Origin: Sporobolomyces roseus
Lineage: Eukaryota > Basidiomycota > Microbotryomycetes > Sporidiobolales > Sporidiobolaceae
Direction: 5' to 3'
DNA: 64,000 nucleotides
Assembly: GCA_016617785.1 (NCBI GenBank)
Contig: JADILM010000005.1
Coordinates: forward strand, 248,001-312,000
Positions 54,543-64,000 of this stretch are shown here, piece by piece. A program made the position numbers and the translations under genes. Position 1 is the first letter of the stretch. Every line of letters begins with the position of its first letter. The notes under the pieces were generated by a model. It had not been told where the DNA came from, did no database searches, and worked only from the letters and a program-made list of their open reading frames with translations.

Positions 54543-56070
54543 GAGAGAAGCAACGAAGTTGCAAACATTGCGAAGAGACGAGAACCAACTACGAAAAAGG
54601 AGAAGGGGGAAGGAAGAGGAGAAAGATAGTTGCAGGGCAAGACTTCAGGGTTAAAAAGATGTGAAGCCTCATCGACGAGGGTATAAAGCTCGCCTACAGA
54701 TGAAGAAATTCAAAAGTTGTTGTCAAAATAGGTTTTCGTCATTAGACTTGCTTGCAACTATCCTCCATTCTTCCCTCTTGTTGACGACGACGACGATGAT
54801 GGTGGAAAGAGAGGGAAAGAGGGGAACGAATAGCACTTCTATGTGAATAAGTGACCGATCCCATTCGATCCATACCATCCCTTCCATCAAGCGAAAGTCG
54901 AAGTGTCGAAAGAGGGGAAAGGGAAAGGGAGGGAGACGTTCGAGAGTAAGCCCCATTCCGTTACCCAAACCTCCAATGAAAGAGCTTTGAGCGGCCGCAT
55001 AACTCTGGTTAAATGATGACGAACTGGTTGCTCGACCGGCTCAGAGGAAAAGTGATCGCACTCATCTAGTTGTCCCCTCTTCTTTTATCACTTCCAAGAA
55101 CTCCTTCCCTCCATTCTCCACAAACCTCATCCTCAACTCCTGACACTCACTCGCCTTCATCATGAACCCCGACTCCGACTCCCTCACATCAATCATCAGA
55201 TCACTCCTCTCAAAAGTTTCCATCAGCTCGTATCTTCGCTGTTCGAGGTTACTGAGTGAAAGAGATCGACGAAAGACAGTGGAAGAGTCGAGATCGAAGA
55301 ACGTTGGAAGGAAGAGAGTGTACAAGAGTCGAGTCGAGCGAGGTAGAGGAGAAGTAGAAGGTGAAGTCGACAAGAGGAGAGATGAAACGCGAAGAGAGGG
55401 ACCGTTGACGACGAGTTTGATCTTGCCTCGATCACGCAGTCGAGCGAGTGGATTCCTCCTCGAGATCCATTACCGATGCAAGCAAATGAATGCGAGCAAT
55501 CCAAGGTAACGTAGGATCTCACCCTCGCCTCTTAAAATCTTGACCTCGAATCGAAGACCCCAACCTCTTTTTTCACTCCTTTTCTAGTCCAACGTTTTTC
55601 CAACTCGATGTCGACGGTAACTCGGCCTCTAACCCGGTTTCACCAGATGAAGGATGACCGCTTTCCGGAGGGTAAAAGAGGTTGGAGAGAACTGACGACG
55701 ACCGAGGAGGAATTGTTTGTCGGAAGAGTGAAAAAGAGGGACGGTTTCGATTGAGTAGTGAGAGGTTGCAACCGGGTAGAAGAGGGGGATCTAGTAGTAG
55801 TGTCCGGGGACTAGATCGGTTTGAGTTAGTTGAGAGTGAGAGAGGAGAAGAGGAAGGGAAAGTGAAAGTAGCTCACCTTTTCCCACAGCTGAGAAGAGGG
55901 AAAGAGGAAACGTAATGCTCCTCTGTGATGTGATGCTGCGATGACTAGCGACCCTTCGAACGTCTCCTTGTTTCCATCCTCGAATGAAGAGAAGTGAAGT
56001 GAAAAGAAGAGAGAAGTGGACAAATTTGCATGCGCGCCCTAAGTCGAATTACAATACATTTGACCCTCGC
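54543..56070 (-). repeat. Inverted duplication, copy B
   Basis: The reverse complement of 42835-44356. The identical 61-residue and 81-residue shadow frames appear at 54661-54846 and 54723-54968, mirroring 44056-44241 and 43934-44179. B ends about 90 nt before the VPS4 start. Compared with A it carries several one- to four-base indels in the segment matching 43240-43380, which break the open frame there. Confidence 0.85.
55062..55810 (-). pseudogene. Decayed counterpart of the copy A putative gene
   Basis: The segment equivalent to 43091-43840. The 3' exon stays open (NLEQRRYELMETFERSDLMI and ECQELRMRFVENGGKEFLEV), but the 5' exon has indels: one base lost near the STIEL equivalent, an extra A in the poly-A run before the RGLGL-like part, and an extra block near RQVKF. 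It is consistent with one copy being free to decay. Confidence 0.3.
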
Positions 56071-56160
56071 ATTCCTCTGACTTGTGATAAATCTCGGTGT
56101 TCGATTCCGCACTCACACACCGCCTGTCCCCGGAATCCATCAAGAGCTAGTCATTCCAGG

Positions 56161-58200
<2,040 letters not shown>

Positions 58201-58833
58201 TCGTATTCTAGTCTGCGTGAGTTTTCTCTCGCTATCTAGGTTCGTCGTAGTCCGATTCTGACCTAGTGCGTTGCTGTGCCTTACAGTTAACGTTTCTCTA
58301 CCACTTCGGGAAAAACCGTCGATACCCTTTCTCCCGGTCTCTCATCTCTCGTCTCTACTCCATAATTCGACTACTCGTAGAATGGAATCTCTCTGGTCTT
58401 ATATGAATGAATGAAATGTTGCAATTGTGTTTCCCCTTCTTTTCCCTGTCTCTCAAACGGTGTCGCAGGGGAAAGAGAGGAATGGAGTATGGAGGGGTGA
58501 CAATGCGCGAGATTTCAAGAGCTTGGGGGTTCTCGGAACTTCGGCGTAACGCGTGCCCATAGAAAGTAGCGAAAGAGCGAAGTAGCGAAAGTTGAAAGGG
58601 GAATAAGCGGATCTTCCGGTTCAAAGTGATTGGGATCTAGTAGCGACTCCCCTGAGACGAGAGAAATGAGGAATGGTTGCCGAGAAATAAGAGTCGGGTT
58701 GCGAAGCCGAAGAGGAAGCGAAAAAAAAAACCTTCAAGTCGCTTGATTCCCTCCTTCACCCAACTCCTCTCTTCGTCTCTCTTTCTCGGCTTCTTCCAAT
58801 ACACGCGGACACTCAGTCAGGGAATAGGAGGAA
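58201..58833. promoter_or_regulatory. Intergenic, VPS4 downstream and ERG5 upstream
   Basis: 633 nt, no gene. A long A run lies at 58720-58730, about 100 nt before the ERG5 ATG. No sterol-response element is identified with confidence. Confidence 0.4.
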
Positions 58834-61186
58834 ATGGCATCCAGTCGACACATGTCTGCACAAGTAGCAGCGGCCAGTGAATCACCATTGTTTTCGAAAC
58901 TTTCACCCTCGTTCGATAAGTTCAACATCGAATGGTCAACCTCGACTATCGCCACTTCAGTACTCGCAATCTTGATCACTTTGTTGATTGCTGAACAAAC
59001 TCTATGGAGGTATCGCAAGTCTACTCTACCAGGGCACTCATGGCAGATTGTGAGTTGTTCAAAACCCTTTCTTCTCTCTCCAAACCCCCTCTCCTCCCTC
59101 GATCCCTACTCTTGTCCCTCGCAAGACGCGTAAAAAGTATAGATCAGAGCTAACAATGTACTCTCCCTCTTTGTTAGCCTGTGATCGGACAATTCGCTGA
59201 ATCGCTCAACCCAACTATGGAAGCGTACAAAAGATGTAAGTTCCCTGCTATACCGAGTCGAGCGATCAAGGCGTTCGGCATGTCACTGACAACTCTTTAC
59301 TCTTCGCATTATAGCTTGGTCAACTCCTCTCGCTTCAGTATCGTGAGTTGCTCGTAATCTCTTCTGACTAATTTATGCGGGAACCCTTCTTTAACCTCGA
59401 TTCTTGCTCTATCACAGCGTCTTCAACATGTTTGTCCGATTCTTCTACACTCAATGCAGCTCTCAGTATTGATGATAGGCTTGGGGAAACAGCTTTATCG
59501 TTATCGCTTCAACAACTGAATATGCTCGCAAAATCCTAAACTCTTCAACTCTTGCCGAACCTTGTCTTGTTCGAAGTGCCAAGCAGATCCTTCTCCGTGA
59601 GTCGTCATCTCATATCAGTCGTAATAATAGGGAATTGAAGCGAGACGATGATCTGCAGCCGAGAACTGGGTCTTCTTGAATGGAAAAGTTCACAACGAGT
59701 ACCGAAAGGGATTGAACTGTCTCTTCACTCCTCAAGCCCTCGAGTGAGTTCACATCCACTTATTCACACGAAGGATCTACTAATTGACGAATTGCGAAAA
59801 AACAGGATCTACCTGAAGAAGCAAGATGAGATTTACCGAAAGCACTTCCGATCCTGGCTCGCCGACTCGAACCCGAAACCTCAACCTTACCAACTCAAGT
59901 TCCGTGATTTGAACATGGATACAAGTCTCAAGGTGTTCTGTGGTGATTACATCGCAGAGAAGGATGCGAAAGAAGTTTCGGATAAATACTGGCAGATCAC
60001 TCAGGCTTTGGAATTGGTCAACTTCCCTTTCGGTACGTTCTCATTCTCTAATCTGCTACGAGTCCGCGTAGCTAAGCGTCTTTGAATGTACAGCTTTCCC
60101 CGGAACTAAAGTTTGGAGTGCTTGCCGAGCTCGCGAGACTACCGTTAGGATCTTATCGAAGGCCGCTGCTGCATCGAAGAAGGCCATGGCTGCTGGAAAG
60201 GAACCCGATTGTTTACTCGATGAATGGGTCGAGGAGATCCACGCTGGAAAGGTCAGGAAATACGATAACAAAGAGATGGCGCTCGTTTTACTTTCATTCA
60301 TTTTCGCTTCTCAAGGTACGCTTCCTCTATCTCCTCCCTTCTCTTCCAATACCTATTCTCACCTCGATTCGTCTTTTTCATAGATGCCATGTCATCCTCC
60401 ATCACGTTCGCCTTCCAACTCCTCGCCGATCACCCCGAAGTTCTCGCCAAAGTTCGAGAAGAACAAGCAGCAGTTCGACACGGAGATTACGAGACTCCCA
60501 TGTCCCTCGCCTTACTCGATCAAATGCCCTACACGAACGCGGTGACTAAAGAGGTCCTTCGTTACCGCCCTCCGGTAATCATGGTCCCTTATATGACTAA
60601 GAAACCTTTCCCTATCAACGAAGAGTACACCGTTCCCAAGGGTACAATGCTTATTCCTTCATTCTGGAACGTGAGTCGAAGATTGGTTCTCAGCTGCTCT
60701 TGCTCTGAATGCTGATGACACCTCCTTGTTCACAGTCACTTCACGATGAGGAGGTTTACCCTGAAGCTGAAGAATTCGTACCTGAACGATGGATGCCGGG
60801 AGGAGTCAACGACAACGACAAGGATGCCAAGAACTGGCTCGTATTCGGTGCTGGTGCTCACCGATGTATCGGTTCGTCGTCTTTTTCCCTTCTCTCAGTT
60901 CTTTCTCGAGTCTTGAACTGATGAGGTGCAATGTCGAACAGGTCAAAACTATGTCTACATGCACATGACTGCTGTTATTGGATCGGCCGCTATGTTGTTG
61001 GATTGGGAACACGCAAAGACTCCTGAGAGTGAGGAGATTCAGATTATCGCTACTCTTTTCCCCAAGGTGAGTCAATCTTCTCGATTCAGCTCAGTACTTC
61101 ACGATGCTGATTTAAGGTCTCGACACCCACAGGATGGATGCCACCTCAAGTTCACTGCTCGTCCCGAAGCCGCGACCGCTCTTTAG
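58834..61186 (+). CDS. ERG5: Sterol C-22 desaturase, cytochrome P450 CYP61 (Erg5)
   Basis: Starts [21 protein letters not shown] membrane anchor (about residues 35-55, [20 protein letters not shown]) precedes [40 protein letters not shown]. Further landmarks are [30 protein letters not shown], the I-helix [20 protein letters not shown], the K-helix [10 protein letters not shown] (ExxR), [20 protein letters not shown], the PERW motif ([10 protein letters not shown]) and the heme loop [13 protein letters not shown] with the axial Cys. These match CYP61/Erg5, which desaturates C22 in the late ergosterol pathway in the ER, rather than CYP51. The end is [12 protein letters not shown] at 61186. About nine introns are typical of the window. 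Confidence 0.92.
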
Positions 61187-61855
61187 AAAGAGTTCCTACT
61201 TTCGTTTCCCTTTCCCTCTCCCTTCGCTTCCATTCTCTCGCTGTCGTTTCTCTCCATCGGGTCCTTTCTCTCTTTCGTGTCCATCGCCCTTGCCTTCCGA
61301 CGTCGACTTATCGACTACTTCGCGCCTAATTATTCCCTCCTTCCTCACTCTCCCTGCATGACCCTCTTACGATTCCCTCTCTCTCTCTACGCATCCTTTA
61401 CTTCGTTCTTTCCCTCTATGCTCCTTACTCCTTACCCTTCACTTCGTTGTTTCCTTTTTGCGCGTAGTAGTCTCTCTTCCCTTTTTGACTTTTTTTTTCT
61501 TCCCGGGTTGTTTCTTTAGACAGAAAGTGAATTTAGAATTCCAAATCAGTTATCTCTATCCTGCTTAGTGTCGTTTTGCGAAAGAGAGAGACCTAGAAAG
61601 CGGCGAGAAAGAAGTCACCCCGAAACGCGAAGATTTTTGGAAGAGAGAGAGAAGATTGCTCTCTTTCACCTCACTCACTCAGCTCGCCTACACAACACAC
61701 AAGAGCAGCTGAACAAAAACCGATACGCGTACCAGATCAGTCCTCGAGTCACGCGCTATCACTCTCTCGACAAACGAACTCGGAACTCTCTCATCTCAAT
61801 TTCGCGATAACTTTCGACTCTCGACTTCACAAGCTTGAAGAAGTAGACGGACAAG
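61187..61855. promoter_or_regulatory. Intergenic, ERG5 downstream and DNMT5 upstream
   Basis: 669 nt, strongly pyrimidine-rich at 61190-61500. No gene. Confidence 0.4.
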
Positions 61856-64000
61856 ATGGCAAGGGCTGCAGCTGCGCCTAAAGTAGTCAAGAAGACTACA
61901 ACAAAAGCCAAACCCAGAGCGCCTGCTAAGAAAGCCGCCAAAAAGACAGAGGAAGATAGTGAGGACGTGAGTCACTATCTCCATAGCTTGTAACTACTTG
62001 TTGAGGAAAGCGATTGACACGGTTGTATGAGGGGAATCTGATAGGATGATGATGATGATGAAAATACAGGTGGAGCTCGAGGTGGTAAAGAGCAGCTAGT
62101 ACTCTCTTTAGCACCTTTGACCAACATCGACCAAATCTTTGGCGACATGGTTTCCCGTTACGCCGACGAACTAGGACCGGTCATGGAGAAACTCTCTCGA
62201 CCTTTGAGAATCGCGACAATGTGTTCTGGTACCGAATCTCCCATCTTGGCACTCCGACTCATGTTCCGTCAATTGGAACAACAAACTGGGATCAAAGGAA
62301 GGATGCATCATATCTTTTCGGCCGAAATCGAACCGTTCAAACAAGCTTACATCGAAAGGAATTTTGGTCCTCCTCTTCTTTTTCGAGATGTTACCGAGTT
62401 GTGAGCTACCTATTCCTCTGGACTACCTCCCCCGCTGTTGATGCTGACTGTGATGTCTTCATAGACCGAACGACGATGCAACTACGGCGTATGGAGCGAA
62501 GAAAGCTGTACCAGGAGATGTTGACATGCTGTTCGTTTCAATTACTTCGTTCACTCAGGGACCATCCACTAACCTCTGCCCCTGACATCAACAGTATCGC
62601 CGGCACATCCTGCGTCGACTACTCTGCGTTGAACACGAAACAAAAGGGAATTGATTCTGGAGGAGAATCTGGTTCGTCTTCCTTCTTTCGTTCTAGTAGC
62701 TGACGAGAGAAGCTTATACGGTCTCGAATTCGATAGGTCGTACATTCAATGGTATGCTCAAGTATGTCGAGAAACATCAACCTGGTATCGTCATTCTCGA
62801 GAACGTTTCGAAAGCTCCTTGGGATCAAGTCATTGTGAAATTCGCTGGAATCGATTACGATGCACAAGTGGTTCGTCTGGATACGAAGAAGTACTACATA
62901 CCTCACACGCGAAATCGTGGTTGTGCGTCAATCTTTCTTCCCTCTTTAATGTCTTTTCTCTGTCGATTGACGAGTGTGCTGCTTTTCGCAGACCTGATCG
63001 CTATTCCGAAAGTCAAGAAGAACCTGTTCGATTCGACATCGGAGCGCAAGAAAGGTTCAGCAGCGATGGTTGAAGATTGGTGTCAACGTATCAAAGGAGC
63101 CGAACGAAATGCCTCTGCTCCAACTGAAGAATTCCTCCTCGATTCCGACGACCCTCGAATCCATCGAGCTCGACAAGAAGCTTCCATTACAAAAGTCAAC
63201 GCAGATGGTAGTCAACGAGTAGCGATCGATTGGTACAAATGTGAACAAAGGCATTCGGTTCAACGACAACTCGAGAAATTGGGATTGCAGAAACCTCTCA
63301 CGGATTGGAAAGAAGGAGGAGGGAAACCACAGATGCCGGATGGGACTTGGCAGGATTGGGCGGAAGGACAAACGGAGAGGGTATTGGATTTGATGGATAT
63401 CTCGTTCCTTCGAGACGCGAAAATGGGGACTGATATCAGTATGTTTCCCGTTTCTTCTCCCTTTCTGCGAGGTGGTCGTGTCACTGACTCGCTTTCTGTT
63501 CTCTCGCCCTCGCAGCGTACAAGACTGCGATTTGGAATCTTTCGCAAAATGTCGATCGAACAACCGCCTCGAAATATTATGGAATCACTCCCGTTCGTCT
63601 CAGCTTCTCGTTCTATTTCTGTTCATTCGACTCAGCTAACCTCTCGGCGTTCGATAGTGTCTCACGCCCAACATGATCGCGTATCTTACGCTTCGAGGAG
63701 GACCTATCATTGGTCTCGAAGCTCTAGCACTTCAAGGACTTCCCATCGACGAGCTGCTTCTCACCCGAGAGAACAGTGATCAACTTGCGGATCTCGCTGG
63801 AAATGCCATGTGAGTCTCCACTCGTCTCTGCTGCTGTCTTTGCTCGTTGCTGACTCCTGCGAATGAATAGGTCCTCAACGGTAGTCGGATCGGCGATCAT
63901 GCAAGCTCTCATCGTTGCTGGTCATACTCTTCGTGCCGCAGCTCCAGGAGACGAGGGAGACATCGAGATGGAGGAACCGAAACTTACAAATGAGGAACTC
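61856..64000 (+). CDS. DNA cytosine-5 methyltransferase of the DNMT5 type (5' part)
   Basis: Starts MARAAAAPKVVKKTTTKAKP with a Lys/Ala-rich basic N-terminus and an acidic patch (SEDDDDDDEN). Methyltransferase motifs follow: motif I RIATMCSGTESPILALRLMF, motif II-like IFSAEIEPFKQAYIERNF, motif IV DMLIAGTSCVDYSALNTKQK (the catalytic Cys in TSC rather than the usual PCQ), motif VI GIVILENVSKAPWDQV, motif VIII-like RNRGYLIAIP and motif X DLAGNAMSSTVVGSAIM. The GTSC-x-D-x-S-x-L-N form of motif IV is characteristic of DNMT5 maintenance enzymes, which carry a C-terminal SNF2 ATPase. That part should lie beyond 64000, where the frame is still open (KLTNEEL). The gene has at least seven introns. No chromodomain is seen at the N-terminus. 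Confidence 0.82.

Noticed and set aside
54661..54968. 61- and 81-residue frames identical in both inverted-repeat copies
   Set aside because: They overlap each other on opposite strands, and identity simply follows from identical DNA. No start context or family motif.
42835..56070. The inverted repeats as terminal repeats of one large DNA transposon
   Set aside because: The block between them contains ordinary housekeeping genes (BNA7, RGD1) and no transposase, and no target-site duplication is visible.

Overview
The window is fungal nuclear DNA. Almost every gene carries short GT-AG introns of about 45 to 140 nt. The recognisable proteins are yeast-type housekeeping factors: RSR1/BUD1, SEH1, VPS4, ERG5, PHO89, RRP7, BNA7 and an RGD1-type F-BAR/RhoGAP. 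The CPL1-type cysteine-rich secreted proteins and a DNMT5-type cytosine methyltransferase point to a basidiomycete. The high intron density, moderate GC and tight packing suggest Pucciniomycotina (Microbotryomycetes-like), but that is inference. There is no CRISPR array and no autonomous transposon, and I found no convincing tRNA or rRNA.

Layout. 1-2302 holds two tail-to-tail members of a local F-box/LRR-like paralog family. 2895-8995 holds RSR1, SEH1 and a SYLF-SH3 actin-patch protein. 9489-19729 is an F-box neighbourhood with four more family members, one carrying a frameshift, and two other F-box proteins. 19865-35974 is a dense housekeeping stretch: a RAD51 paralog, a UPS/PRELI lipid-transfer protein, a spherulin-4 gene and a broken second copy, a histidine-rich protein, a BAG co-chaperone, an OXLD1-like protein, a GCNA-type SprT protease and RRP7. 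35975-37916 appears empty. 37917-42764 holds PHO89 and a TMEM33/POM33 protein.

From 42835 to 56070 a 1.5 kb inverted duplication encloses BNA7, two CPL1-like secreted proteins and RGD1. 56161-64000 holds VPS4, ERG5 and the 5' part of DNMT5, which runs off the window.

The genes do not form one pathway. The most notable features are: the paralogous F-box cluster, whose members share one intron at the same place (one copy uses a GC donor, one is frameshifted); a likely 2-nt micro-exon in RSR1; the inverted repeat pair; the ten-repeat CPL1 gene whose exons follow the cysteine repeats; a RAD51 paralog with Arg for the Walker A Lys; an RGG insertion in RRP7; and DNMT5. All gene models were read by eye from reading frames, splice motifs and family motifs. 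No database search or alignment was run.
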